DNA of 64,000 nt from JAAOIF01 sp965206195. Its GTDB lineage: Bacteria > Pseudomonadota > Gammaproteobacteria > PS1 > Pseudothioglobaceae. The stretch spans positions 1,516,925-1,580,924 of the forward strand of contig CBDBIZ010000011.1 of NCBI GenBank assembly GCA_965206195.1, given 5' to 3'. The notes beneath the pieces were generated by a model. That model did not search any database. It had not been told where the DNA came from and saw only the letters and a program-made list of their open reading frames with translations. The position numbers and the translations under genes were made by a program. Below are positions 44,401 through 59,400 of this stretch, in pieces (the stretch's first letter is position 1; each line of letters begins with the position of its first letter).

Positions 44401-47400
44401 GAAAGCACTGGTGGTTAAATCACTAACACCATTATCATTACCAATACTAATACTGAGCTTATCATCCGTGTGGTAAATGGTGATACCTCTAACATTGCCC
44501 CCACTTTCAAATATCACATGGTTGGTGCCATCAAATGTGGTATCCATGGTTAGATCAAAATAGAACACATCAGGGGAATTAGCTGAGTAAGTGTTAAAGC
44601 TTGGAGCAGTTTCAATACCGGCGACAGATTGTGTAGGGTTGCTATTTAAACTACCTGATGCAACAATATCAAAACTACCTATACCGCTTGCGTCAGCTAC
44701 GCCGCCTGTTATCCAAGTGCTACCAGCATCCGTTGAATATTCCCAAGTTGCGCCGACTTCTAGGTAGCTAATTTTAATGGTGTTGTCATAGGTAGCACTA
44801 TCATCACCACTAGAACCTGTATTAGTATTGGGTGCAATGATGGGGGTTGGAACAATGGTATCAACCGTAATAGCTCGAGTGGCTTGCGCACTATTGCCTG
44901 CAACGTCAGTGGCAGTGGCAGTAATGGTTGCATCACCCTGACCTAGGTTAGTAATATCATCCGCAACCAGCGTGTAACTCCAGCTGGTATTGCTAACAGT
45001 GGCGCTGCGATTCTGAGCGCCAATTGACAAACTAACACTGGCACCCGCTTCAACGCTGCCGGTAATAGTAGTGCCCTGCTCGCTACTGTTAATGAGGTCA
45101 TCCCCAGCAATGGTATTAATACTAATGTTAGGGGCCGCGGTATCTTTAATAATAGTGCCACTAAATGGTATGGCTGGGTTGCCAGCAATGTCACTGACAT
45201 TGGCAACTACGTTTAAGCTATTGCCATCAGCAACACCTGTTAAGTCAACCGTGCCACTAAAAGTATTATTAACTACCGTGGCTGTAGTGGTAACACCAGC
45301 AATATTGATGCTAACGATTTGTCCATCTTCAACTCCTCTGGTGTTGCCACTAAAAGTAATAACACTTAGGTTATCAGTGCTATTAATAATATTATCCTCA
45401 GACACCACAATAGCAGATGGCAATAAATTCTCAAACCAGGCGATGGTATCGTCATTAAGTGACGCTGATAATACATCCAGATCACCATCACCATCGACAT
45501 CAGCACTGCTAACTGATATAGCACCTCTTTGTGTGCTACTAATGACTTGCGCTAAACCGAAACTGCCTAAGCCATCATTTGCAAACCAAGCGATGGTGTT
45601 ATCATTGGCTGAAGCTGACAACACATCCACATCACCATCACCATCCACATCGAAGGTGCTAACTGACTCGGCACCATCTTGTGTGCTACTGATGACTTGT
45701 TGTGGGCCAAAGTTACCCGAACCATCATTTGCAAACCAGGCAATGGTATTATCAAAAGCTGAAGCCGATAACACATCCAGGTCGCCATCACCATCCACAT
45801 CGGCGCTGCTAACTGACTGGGCACCATCTTGCGTACCACTGATGACTTGCATTGAGCTAAAGCCGCCTGAGCCATCGTTTTTGAACCAGGCGATGGTATC
45901 GTCATTAGATGACGCTGATAACACATCCAGGTCACCATCACCATCCACATCAGCGGTGGTGACTGACTGGACACCATCTTGCGTACTGCTGATGACTTGT
46001 TGTGGACCAAAATTGCCCGAGCCATCATTTGCAAACCAGGCGATGGTGTCATCATTGGCTGAAGCTGACAACACATCCAGATCGCCGTCACCATCCACAT
46101 CGAAGGTGGTGACTGAGCGAGCACCATCTTGCGCGCTACTGATGACTTGCGCTGCGCCAAAGTTACCCAAGCCATCATTCTCAAACCAGGCGATGGTGTC
46201 GTCACTAAATGACGCTGACAATACATCCAGATCGCCGTCACCATCCACATCGAAGGTGGTGACTGATACAGCACCATTTTGTGTGCTACTGATGACTTGT
46301 TGTGGGCCAAAATTACCCGAGCCATCGTTTGCAAACCAGGCGATGGTGTCGTCATTAAGTGACGCTGATAACACATCTAGGTCACCATCGCCGTCCACAT
46401 CGAAAGTAGTAACTGATATAGCACCATCTTGCGCGCTGCTGATGACTTGTGCTGCGCCAAAAGAGGCTATTGCTGCAAACCTAGGGGCAAGAGTATCAAC
46501 CGTAATAGCTTGAGTGTCTTGCGCACTATTACCCACAGCGTCAGTGGCAGTGGCAGTAATGGTTGCATCACCCTGACCTAGGTTAGTAATATCATCTGCA
46601 ACCAGCGTGTAACTCCAGCTACCAGCCGTAACAGTGGCGCTGCGATTCTGTCCACCAATTGATAAACTAACACTGGCACCCGCTTCAACGCTGCCAGTAA
46701 TAGTAGCGTTTTGCTCGCTGCTGTTAATGAGGTCATCCCCAGCAATGGTATTAATACTAATGTTAGGGGCCGCGGTATCTTTAATAATAGTGCCACTAAA
46801 TGGTGTGGCTGGATTGCCAGCAATGTCACTGACATTGGCAACTACGTTTAAGCTATTGCCATCAGCAACACCTGTTAAGTCAACCGTGCCACTAAAAGTA
46901 TTATTAACTACCGTGGCTGTAGTGGTAACACCAGCAATATTGATGCTAACGATTTGTCCATCTTCAACTCCTCTGGTGTTGCCACTAAAAGTAATAGCAC
47001 TTAGGTTATCAGTGCTATTAATAATATTATCCTCAGATACTGCAATCGTGAGCGGCAATAAATTCTCAAACCAGGCGATGGTGTTATCACTAAGCGACGT
47101 TGATAACACATCCAGGTCGCCATCACCATCCACATCAGCGCTGGTGACTGACTGGGCATTATCTTGCATACTGCTGATGACTTGTTGTGGGCCAAAATTA
47201 CCCAAGCCATCATTTGCAAACCAAGCGATGGTGTCGTCAGCAAATGACGCTGACAATACATCCAGGTCGCCATCACCATCCACATCAGCGCTGCTAACTG
47301 ACTGGGCACCATCTTGCGTACTACTGATGACTTGCTCCATGCCAAAGTTACCCGAACCATCATTTGCAAACCAGGCGATGGTATCATCAAAATCTGAAGC

Positions 47401-50400
47401 TGACAACACATCTAGGTCACCATCACCATCCACATCGGCAGTGGTGACTGACTCGGCACCACTTTGTCTACTGCTGATGACTTGCTCCACGCCAAAGTTA
47501 CCCGAGCCATCATTCTCAAACCAGGCAATGGTGCTGTCATTAAACGAGGCAGATAATACATCCACATCACCATCACCATCCACATCAGCGGTGGTAACTG
47601 AACTAGCACCATTTTGTCTACTGCTGATGACTTGTCGTGGACCAAAATTACCCAAGCCATCGTTTGCAAACCAGGCAATAGTATCATCAACAAACGACGC
47701 TGATAATACATCCAGATCACCGTCACCATCCACATCAGCGGTAGTAACTGACTCGGGGTTATTTTGTGTGCTACTAATGACTTGTTGTGGACCAAAATTA
47801 CCTAAGCCATCGTTTGCAAACCAAGCAACGGCGTTATCATCGGCTGACGCTGACAATACATCCAGGTCGCCGTCACCATCCACATCAGCGGTGGTAACTG
47901 ACTGGGCAGCACTTTGGGTGTTACTAATGACTTGTTGTGGACCAAAATTACCCAAGCCATCGTTTGCAAACCAGGCAATGGTGTCGTCATTAGATGCCGC
48001 TGACAACACATCTAAGTCGCCATCACCGTCCACATCAGCGGTGGTGACTGAGCGAGCACCATCTTGGGTGCTGCTAATGACTTGTTCTGCACCAAAAGAG
48101 GCGGGTGCTGCAAACCTGGGGGCTACCAAATCGGTGGTGATGGTGCGCATGCTGGCAGCACTGCTGTTGCCTGCCGCGTCAGTTTGAGTGGCAGATAAAG
48201 TGGTGCTTGCATTATCAGCCAAATCAGCATCAACCAGGGCGATACTCCAAGTGCCATCGCTGGCAACGGTGGTGGTTTTATCAGCAATGCCGCTTTCAAA
48301 CCCTGATACGTTGATTGTTGCTCCCGCTTCACCGGTGCCGGTGAGATTAAAGCCAGCACTGTTCTCAGCAGCATTGATGAGGTCATCCATTGAGACTACG
48401 TTGATAGTGGGTGCATTAGGGGCAATGGTATCAACCGTAATAGCTTGAGTGGCTTGCGCACTATTGCCTGCAGCGTCAGTGGCAGTGGCAGTAATGGTTG
48501 CATCACCCTGACCTAGGTTAGTAATATCATCTGCAACCAGCGTGTAACTCCAGCTACCAGCCGTAACAGTGGCGCTGCGATTCTGTCCACCAATTGACAA
48601 ACTAACACTGGCACCCGCTTCAACGCTGCCAGTAATAGTAGCGCCCTGCTCGCTGTTGTTAATGAGGTCATCCCCAGCAATGGTATTAATACTAATGTTA
48701 GGGGCAATGGTATCAACCGTAATAGTTTGAGTGGCTTGTGCACTATTGCCTGCAACGTCAGTGGCAGTGGCAGTAATGGTTGCATCACCCTGACCTAGGT
48801 TAGTAATATCATCTGCAACCAGCGTGTAACTCCAGCTACCAGCCGTAACAGTGGCGCTGCGATTCTGAGCGCCAATTGACAAACTGACACTGGCACCCGC
48901 TTCAACGCTGCCGGTAATAGTAGTGCCCTGCTCGCTGTTGTTAATGAGGTCATCCCCAGCAATGGTATTAATACTAATGTTAGGGGCCGCGGTATCTTTA
49001 ATAATAGTGCCACTAAATGGTGTGGCTGGGTTGCCAGCAATGTCACTGACATTGGCAACTACGTTTAAGCTATTGCCATCAGCAACACCTGTTAAGTCAA
49101 CCGTGCCACTAAAAGTATTATTAACTACCGTGGCTGTAGTGGTAACACCAGCAATATTGATGCTAACGATTTGTCCATCTTCAACTCCTCTGGTGTTGCC
49201 ACTAAAAGTAACAGCACTTAGGTTATCAGTGCTATTAATAATATTATCCTCAGATACTGCAATCGTGAGCGGCAATAAATTCTCAAACCAGGCGATGGTA
49301 TCGTCATTAAGTGACGCTGATAATACATCCAGATCACCATCACCATCGACATCAGCGGTGGTGACTGCCTGGGCATTATCTTGCGTGCTGCTGATGACTT
49401 GTTGTGGACCAAAGTTACCCGAGCCATCATTCTCGAACCAAGCGATGGTATCATCATTGATTGAAGCCGACAATACATCTAGGTCGCCATCACCATCCAC
49501 ATCGGCGGTGCTAACTGACTGGACACCATCTTGCGTACTACTGATGACTTGTTGTGAGCCAAAATTACCCGAGCCATCGTTTGCAAACCAGGCGATGGTG
49601 TCATCATTAAACGAGGCAGATAATACATCTAGGTCGCCATCACCATCGATATCAGCGCTGCTAACTGAGCGAGCACCATCTTGGGTGCTGCTGATGATTT
49701 GCTCTAAACCAAAATTACCCGAGCCATCGTTTGCAAACCAGGCGATGGTGTCATCATTAAACGAGGCAGATAATACATCTAGGTCGCCATCACCATCGAT
49801 ATCAGCGGTGGTGACTGACTGGGCAGCACTTTGGGTGCTGCTAATGACTTGTTGTGAGCCAAAGTTACCCAAACCATCGTTCTCAAACCAGGCAATGGTG
49901 TTATCAAAAGTTGAAGCTGACAACACATCCAGATCACCGTCACCATCCACATCGAAGGTACTAACTGATATAGCACTATCTTGCACGCTACTGATAACTT
50001 GCGCTGCGCCAAAATTACCCAAGCCATCATTCTCAAACCAGGCGATGGTGTCATCATTAAACGAGGCAGATAATACATCCAGGTCGCCATCACCATCCAC
50101 ATCCGCACTAGTAACTGCCTGGGCAGCACTTTGGGTGCTGCTGATGACTTGTTGTGGACCAAAGTTGCCTAAGCCATCATTTGCAAACCAGGCGATGGTG
50201 TCATCAAAAATTGAAGCTGACAACACATCTAGGTCGCCATCACCATCCACATCAGCGGTGGTGACTGAGCGAGCACCATCTTGGGTGCTGCTAATGACTT
50301 GTTCTGCACCAAAAGAGGCCGGTGCTGTAAACCTGGGCGCTACCAAATCGGTGGTAATGGTGCGTGTGCTGGCAGCACTGCTGTTGCCTGCCGCGTCAGT

Positions 50401-53400
50401 TTGAGTGGCAGATAAAGTGGTGCTTGCATTATCAGCCAAATCAGCATCAACCAGGGCGATACTCCAAGTGCCATCGCTGGCAACGGTGGTGGTTTTATCA
50501 GCAATGCCGCTTTCAAACCCTGATACGTTGATTGTTGCTCCCGCTTCACCGGTGCCGGTGAGATTAAAGCCAGCACTGTTCTCAGCAGCATTGATGAGAT
50601 CATCCATTGAGACTACGTTGATGGCGGGTGCATTAGGGGCAGTGGCATCATAGCTGATATTACGGCTGGCGGTTGCTGCCAGATTGCCAGCTGCATCACT
50701 GACATTGGCAGTTAAGGTATGAGTAGTTTCACTTAGAGCTTGGATGGCGGCGGCTGGAATGTTGACACTCCAGCTATTATTATTAATAGTAGCACTATAG
50801 TTTTGATTGTTTAAAGCTAGGGTCACTATTTGACCATCTTCTACTCCAGTGCTGGTGCCACTAACGACAAGCTCATTATCATCCTCAGTGGCATTGATAA
50901 GGTCATCCCCAGCAATGGTATTAATACTAATGTTGGGGGCAAGAGTATCAACCGTAATAGTTTGAGTGGCTTGTGCACTATTGCCTGCAACGTCAGTGGC
51001 AGTGGCAGTAATGGTTGCATCACCCTGACCTAGGTTAGTAATATCATCCGCAACCAGCGTGTAACTCCAGGTGGTATTGCTAACAGTGGCGCTGCGATTC
51101 TGAGCGCCAATTGACAAACTAACACTGGCGCCTGCTTCAACGCTGCCGGTAATAGTAGCGCCCTGCTCGCTACTGTTAATGAGGTCATCCCCAGCAATGG
51201 TATTAATACTAATGTTAGGGGCAAGAGTATCTTTAATGATAGTGCCACTAAATGGTGTGGCTGGATTGCCAGCAATGTCACTGACATTGGCAACTACGTT
51301 TAAGCTATTGCCATCGGCAACACCTGTTAAGTCAACCGTGCCACTAAAAGTATTATTAACTACCGTGGCTGTAGTGGTAACACCAGCAATATTGATGCTA
51401 ACGATTTGTCCATCTTCAACTCCTCTGGTGTTGCCACTAAAAGTAACAGCACTTAGGTTATCAGTGCTATTAATAATATTATCCTCAGATACTGCAATCG
51501 TGAGCGGCAATAAATTCTCAAACCAGGCGATGGTATCATCACTAAATGATGCTGATAACACATCGACATCACCATCACCATCGACATCAGCGCTGGTGAC
51601 TGCCTGGGCATTATCTTGCGCATTACTGATGACTTGTTGTGAGCCAAAATTACCCGAGCCATCATTCTCGAACCAGGCAATGGTGTCGTCATCGGCTGAA
51701 GCTGACAATACATCTAGGTCACCATCACCATCCACATCGGCACTGCTAACTGACTGGGCACCATCTTGCGCATTACTGATGACTTGTTGTGAGCCAAAAT
51801 TACCCGAGCCATCGTTTGCAAACCAGGCAATGGTGTCATCATTAAGTGATGCTGACAATACATCTAGGTCACCATCACCGTCTACATCAGCGGTGGTGAC
51901 TGATATAACAGCATTTTGTGTGCTACTGATGACTTGTTGTGAGCCAAAGTTACCCAAGCCATCGTTTGCAAACCAGGCAATGGTATTATCAAGAATTGAG
52001 GCGGATAACACATCGATATCACCATCACCATCCACATCGGCACTGCTAACTGACCAAGCACCATTTTGTGTACTACTGATGACTTGCTCCACGCCAAAGT
52101 TGCCCGAGCCATCGTTTGCAAACCAGGCGATAGTACTATCAAAACTTGAGGCGAACAATACATCCAGGTCGCCATCACCGTCCACATCGAAGGTGGTGAC
52201 TGAGCGAGCACCATCTTGCGCGCTACTGATGACTTGTTGTGGGCCAAAGTTGCCCAAGCCATCGTTTGCAAACCAAGCAATGGTGTCATCATTTACTGAA
52301 GCCGATAACACATCTAGGTCACCATCACCGTCTACATCAGCGGTGGTGACTGACTGGGCACCATCTTGCGTGCTGCTGATGATTTGCGCTGCACCAAAAT
52401 TGCCTGAGCCATCGTTTGCAAACCAGGCGATGGTGTCATCAAAATCTGAAGCTGACAACACATCTAAGTCACCATCACCATCCACATCAGCGGTGGTGAC
52501 TGAGTGAGCACCATCTTGGGTGCTACTGATGACTTGTTCTGCACCAAAAGAGACGGGTGCTGCAAACCTGGGCGCTACCAAATCAGTGGTGATGGTGCGC
52601 ATGCTGGCAGCACTGCTGTTGCCTGCCGCGTCAGTTTGGGTGGCAGATAAGGTGGTGCTTGCATTATCAGCCAAATCAGCATCAACCAGGGCGATACTCC
52701 AAGTGCCATCGCTGGCAACGATGGTGGTTTTATCGGCTGTCTCAAAACCACTGACCGTAAGCGTGGCCCCCGCTTCACCGGTGCCGGTGAGATTAAAGCC
52801 AGCACTGTTCTCAGCGGCATTGATGAGGTCATCCATTGAGACTACGTTGATGGCGGGTGCATTAGGGGCAATGGTATCAACCGTAATAGCTTGAGTGGCT
52901 TGCGCACTATTGCCTGCCGCGTCAGTGGCAGTGGCAGTAATGGTTGCATCACCCTGACCTAGGTTAGTAATATCATCTGCAACCAGCGTGTAACTCCAGC
53001 TACCAGCCGTAACAGTGGCGCTGCGATTCTGTCCACCAATTGATAAACTAACACTGGCACCCGCTTCAACGCTGCCAGTAATAGTAGCGCCCTGCTCGCT
53101 GTTGTTAATGAGGTCATCCCCAGCAATGGTATTAATACTAATGTTAGGGGCAATGGTATCAACCGTAATAGTTTGAGTGGCTTGTGCACTATTGCCTGCA
53201 ACGTCAGTGGCAGTGGCAGTAATGGTTGCATCACCCTGACCTAGGTTAGTAATATCATCTGCAACCAGCGTGTAACTCCAGCTGCCAGCCGTAACAGTGG
53301 CGCTGCGATTCTGTCCACCAATTGACAAACTAACAGTGGCACCCGCTTCAACGCTGCCAGTAATAGTAGCGCCCTGCTCGCTGTTGTTAATGAGGTCATC

Positions 53401-56400
53401 CCCAGCAATGGTATTAATACTAATGTTAGGGGCCGCGGTATCTTTAATAATAGTGCCACTAAATGGTGTGGCTGGATTGCCGGCAATGTCACTGACATTG
53501 GCAACTACGTTTAAGCTATTGCCATCAGCAACACCTGTTAAGTCAACCGTGCCACTAAAAGTATTATTAACTACCGTGGCTGTAGTGGTAACACCAGCAA
53601 TATTGATGCTAACGATTTGTCCATCTTCAACTCCTCTGGTGTTGCCACTAAAAGTAATAGCACTTAGGTTATCAGTGCTATTAATAATATTATCCTCAGA
53701 TACTGCAATCGTGAGCGGCAATAAATTCTCAAACCAGGCGATGGTATCGTCATTAAGTGACGCTGATAATACATCCAGATCACCATCACCATCGACATCA
53801 GCGGTGGTGACTGCCTGGGCATTATCTTGCGTGCTGCTGATGACTTGTTGTGGACCAAAGTTACCCGAGCCATCATTCTCGAACCAAGCGATGGTATCAT
53901 CATTGATTGAAGCCGACAATACATCTAGGTCGCCATCACCATCCACATCGGCGGTGCTAACTGACTGGACACCATCTTGCGTACTACTGATGACTTGTTG
54001 TGAGCCAAAATTACCCGAGCCATCGTTTGCAAACCAGGCGATGGTGTCATCATTAAACGAGGCAGATAATACATCTAGGTCGCCATCACCATCGATATCA
54101 GCGCTGCTAACTGAGCGAGCACCATCTTGGGTGCTGCTGATGATTTGCTCTAAACCAAAATTACCCGAGCCATCGTTTGCAAACCAGGCGATGGTGTCAT
54201 CATTAAACGAGGCAGATAATACATCTAGGTCGCCATCACCATCGATATCAGCGGTGGTGACTGACTGGGCAGCACTTTGGGTGCTGCTAATGACTTGTTG
54301 TGAGCCAAAGTTACCCAAACCATCGTTCTCAAACCAGGCAATGGTGTTATCAAAAGTTGAAGCTGACAACACATCCAGATCACCGTCACCATCCACATCG
54401 AAGGTACTAACTGATATAGCACTATCTTGCACGCTACTGATAACTTGCGCTGCGCCAAAATTACCCAAGCCATCATTCTCAAACCAGGCGATGGTGTCAT
54501 CATTAAACGAGGCAGATAATACATCCAGGTCGCCATCACCATCCACATCCGCACTAGTAACTGCCTGGGCAGCACTTTGGGTGCTGCTGATGACTTGTTG
54601 TGGACCAAAGTTGCCTAAGCCATCATTTGCAAACCAGGCGATGGTGTCATCAAAAATTGAAGCTGACAACACATCTAGGTCGCCATCACCATCCACATCA
54701 GCGGTGGTGACTGAGCGAGCACCATCTTGGGTGCTGCTAATGACTTGTTCTGCACCAAAAGAGGCCGGTGCTGTAAACCTGGGCGCTACCAAATCGGTGG
54801 TAATGGTGCGTGTGCTGGCAGCACTGCTGTTGCCTGCCGCGTCAGTTTGGGTGGCAGATAAAGTGGTGCTTGCATTATCAGCCAAATCAGCATCAACCAG
54901 GGCGATACTCCAAGTGCCATCGCTGGCAACGATGGTGGTTTTATCGGCTGTCTCAAAACCACTGACCGTAAGCGTGGCCCCCGCTTCACCGGTGCCGGTG
55001 AGATTAAAGCCAGCACTGTTCTCAGCGGCATTGATGAGGTCATCCATTGAGACTACGTTGATGGTGGGTGCGCTGGGGACGAGGATGTCTTTAATAATAG
55101 TGCCACTAAATGGTGTGGCTGGGTTGCCAGCAATGTCACTGACATTGGCAACTACGCTTAAGCTATTGCCATCAGCAACACCTGTTAAGTCAACCGTGCC
55201 ACTAAAAGTATTATTAACTACCGTGGCTGTAGTGGTAACACCAGCAATATTGATGCTAACGATTTGTCCATCTTCAACTCCTCTGGTGTTGCCACTAAAA
55301 GTAACAGCACTTAGGTTGTCAGTGCTATTAATAATATTATCTCCAGACACCACAATAGCAGATGGCAATAAATTCTCAAACCAGGCGATGGTGTCATCAT
55401 TAAGTGACGCTGATAACACATCCAGATCACCATCACCATCGACATCGGCGGTGATGACTGACTGGGCAGAATCTTGCGTGCTGCTGATGACTTGTGCTAC
55501 ACTAAAGTTGCCTGAACCATCGTTCTCAAACCAGGCAATGGTGTTATCAAAAATTGAAGCTGACAATACATCTAGGTCGCCATCACCATCCACATCAGCG
55601 CTGCTAACTGATATAGCACCACTTTGTGTACTGCTAATGACTTGTGCCAAACCAAAATTACCCGAGCCATCATTTGCAAACCAGGCGATGGTGTTATTAT
55701 TGGCTGAAGCTGACAACACATCCAGGTCGCCGTCACCATCCACATCGGCGGTGGTGACCAAGCGAGCACCTAATTGCGTGTTGCTAATGACTTGCGCCAA
55801 ACCAAAATTACCCGAGCCATCGTTTGCAAACCAGGCGATGGTGTCGTCACCAAATGATGCTGACAATACATCCAGATCACCGTCACCATCGACATCAGCG
55901 CTGGTGACTGAGTGAGCATCCATTTGTGTGTTACTAATAATTTGTTGTGGACCAAAGTTGCCTGAGCCATCGTTTGCAAACCAGGCGATGGTGTTATCAT
56001 TGGCTGAAGCTGACAATACATCCAGATCACCGTCACCATCCACATCAGCGGTGGTGACTGAGGTAGCACCATCTTGGGTGCTGCTGATGACTTGTTGTGG
56101 ACCAAAGTTACCCAAGCCATCGTTTGCAAACCAAGCAACGGTGTTATCATCGGCTGACGCTGATAACACATCCAGGTCGCCATCACCATCCACATCAGCG
56201 GTGGTAACTGACTCGGCACCATCTTGCGTACTGCTGATGATTTGTTGTGGACCAAAGTTACCCAAGCCATCATTTGCAAACCAGGCGATGGTGTTATCAA
56301 ACATTGAAGCTAACAACACATCTAGGTCACCATCACCGTCCACATCAGCGGTGGTGACTGAGTGAGCACCATCTTGGGTGCTGCTAATGACTTGTTCTGC

Positions 56401-59400
56401 ACCAAAAGAGGCAGGTGCTGCAAACCTGGGCGCTACCAAATCGGTGGTGATGGTGCGCATGCTGGCAGCACTGCTGTTGCCTGCCGCGTCAGTTTGAGTG
56501 GCAGATAAAGTGGTGCTTGCATTATCAGCCAAATCAGCATCAACCAGGGCGATACTCCAAGTGCCATCGCTGGCAACGGTGGTGGTTTTATCAGCAATGC
56601 CGCTTTCAAACCCTGATACGTTGATTGTTGCTCCCGCTTCACCGGTGCCGGTGAGATTAAAGCCAGCACTGTTCTCAGCAGCATTGATGAGATCATCCAT
56701 TGAGACTACGTTGATGGCGGGTCTACTAGGGGCAAGGGTATCAAGCGTAACATTTAAAATATTGCTATTGGCACTGGTTTCTGCGTTAAGACTTTGTCTG
56801 ACAACCACATCTCCAACAAAATCACGGGTCAACACCATATCGCGGGTTTGTCCACTCCAAAAAAGACCCTGGGTAAAAGTGCCAGTAAAATCACTATAAG
56901 TCACATTAGCATCCCCTTGAGTACCGCCTGAAACCATGCCCCAACCACCACTACCACTACCAGAGAAATCGCTAATGGGGCCTTCTATAATATTACCGGT
57001 AAACTCAGCAACCATACTAGCAAGACCTGCTTCATTGGCTTGACCCACATAAAACACTAACGTGCCATCAGCTGAAATCTCAACCATCACGCTATAACGC
57101 CCCCCTACACTAAAGACATTATTAGCGGTCAAATCAACCTCATTACCCGTACCAATTGAAATACTCAAATCACCATCTGTGTGATAGATGGTTGTCCCTG
57201 TGACAGAACCTCCTGTCTCAAATAACACATGACTACCACCATCAAAAGTATCAGGCAGGGTAATGTCAAAGTAAAACAGTGCAGGCAATGTTTGGTCAAA
57301 ACCAAGTGTTTGTAAAGAAGTTTGTCCCCCAATAGTACTAACTGAGATATCAGCACCACTGCTATCTAGGGCTGCACTGGGGAGTTCAAAACTTGCATTC
57401 TCGCTGGTAGCAATACCGCCTGTTATAAAATCACCCCCATTAAGAGAATATTCCCAAGTGGCGCCAACTGCTAGATTGGTAACATTCACAGTTGCATCAT
57501 GGGTAATATGATCACTATCACTAGTACCTGTGTCAGCATTGAGTCTAAGGATAGGAAGGGTACTAACTGTAATATCTTGAGTGGCTTGTGCACTATTGCC
57601 TGCAACGTCAGTGGCAGTGGCAGTAATGGTTGCATCACCCTGACCTAGGTTAGTAATATCATCTGCAACCAGCGTGTAACTCCAGCTGGTATTGCTAACA
57701 GTGGCGCTGCGATTCTGAGCGCCAATTGACAAACTAACACTGGCACCCGCTTCAACGCTGCCGGTAATAGTAGCGTTTTGCTCGCTGCTGTTAATGAGGT
57801 CATCTCCAGCAATGGTATTAATACTAATGTTAGGGGCCGCGGTATCTTTAATAATAGTGCCACTAAATGGTGTGGCTGGATTGCCGGCAATGTCACTGAC
57901 ATTGGCAACTACGTTTAAGCTATTGCCATCAGCAACACCTGTTAAGTCAACCGTGCCACTAAAAGTATTATTAACTACCGTGGCTGTAGTGGTAACACCA
58001 GCAATATTGATGCTAACGATTTGTCCATCTTCAACTCCTCTGGTGTTGCCACTAAAAGTAACAGCACTTAGGTTATCAGTGCTATTAATAATATTATCCT
58101 CAGATACTGCAATCGTGAGCGGCAATAAATTCTCAAACCAGGCGATGGTGTCATCAAAAGCTGACGCTGATAACACATCCAGGTCGCCATCACCATCCAC
58201 ATCGGCACTAGTGACTAAGCGAACACTTAGTTGTATGCTGCTAATGACTTGTTGTGGACCAAAGTTACCCAAACCATCGTTCTCAAACCAGGCAATGGTG
58301 TTATCAAAAGTTGAAGCTGACAATACATCCAGATCGCCATCATTATCCACATCGGCGCTGCTAACTGATATAGCACCATTTTGTGTACTGCTAATGACTT
58401 GCTCCAAACCAAAGTTGCCCAAGCCATCATTTGCAAACCAGGCGATGGTGTTATCATTGGCTGAAGCTGACAATACATCCAGATCGCCGTCACCATCCAC
58501 ATCGGCGCTGCTAACTGACTGGGCACCTAATTGCGTGTTGCTAATGACTTGTGCTACACTAAAGTTGCCTGAACCATCGTTTGCAAACCAGGCGATGGTG
58601 TCATCATCGAATGACGCTGACAATACATCCACATCACCGTCACCATCCACATCAGCACTGGTGACTGAGGTAGCACCTAATTGCGTACTGCTAATGACTT
58701 GCTCTGCACTAAAGCCGCCTGAGCCATCGTTTGCAAACCAGGCGATGGTGTTATCATTGGCTGAAGCTGACAATACATCCAGGTCGCCGTCACCATCCAC
58801 ATCGAAGGTACTAACTGATATAGCACTATCTTGCACGCTACTGATAACTTGCGCTGCGCCAAAATTACCCGAGCCATCATTCTCAAACCAGGCAATGGTA
58901 TCATCAAGAATTGAGGCAGATAATACATCCAGGTCACCATCGCCGTCCACATCGGCGGTGGTGACTGACTGGGCACCATCTTGTGTGTTACTAATGACTT
59001 GCGCTAAACCAAAGTTACCCGAGCCGTCGTTTGCAAACCAAGCAATGGTGTCGTCATTAAATGACGCTGACAACACATCTAGGTCGCCATCACCATCCAC
59101 ATCAGCGGTGGTGACTGAGCGAGCACCATCTTGGGTGCTGCTAATGACTTGTTCTGCACCAAAAGAGGCAGGTGCTGCAAACCTGGGGGCTACCAAATCA
59201 GTGGTGATGGTGCGCATGCTGGCAGCACTGCTGTTGCCTGCCGCGTCAGTTTGGGTGGCAGATAAGGTATTGCTTGCATTATCAGCCAAATCAGCATCAA
59301 CCAGGGCGATACTCCAAGTGCCATCGCTGGCAACGGTGGTGGTTTTATCAGCAATGCCGCTTTCAAACCCTGATACGTTGATTGTTGCTCCCGCTTCACC

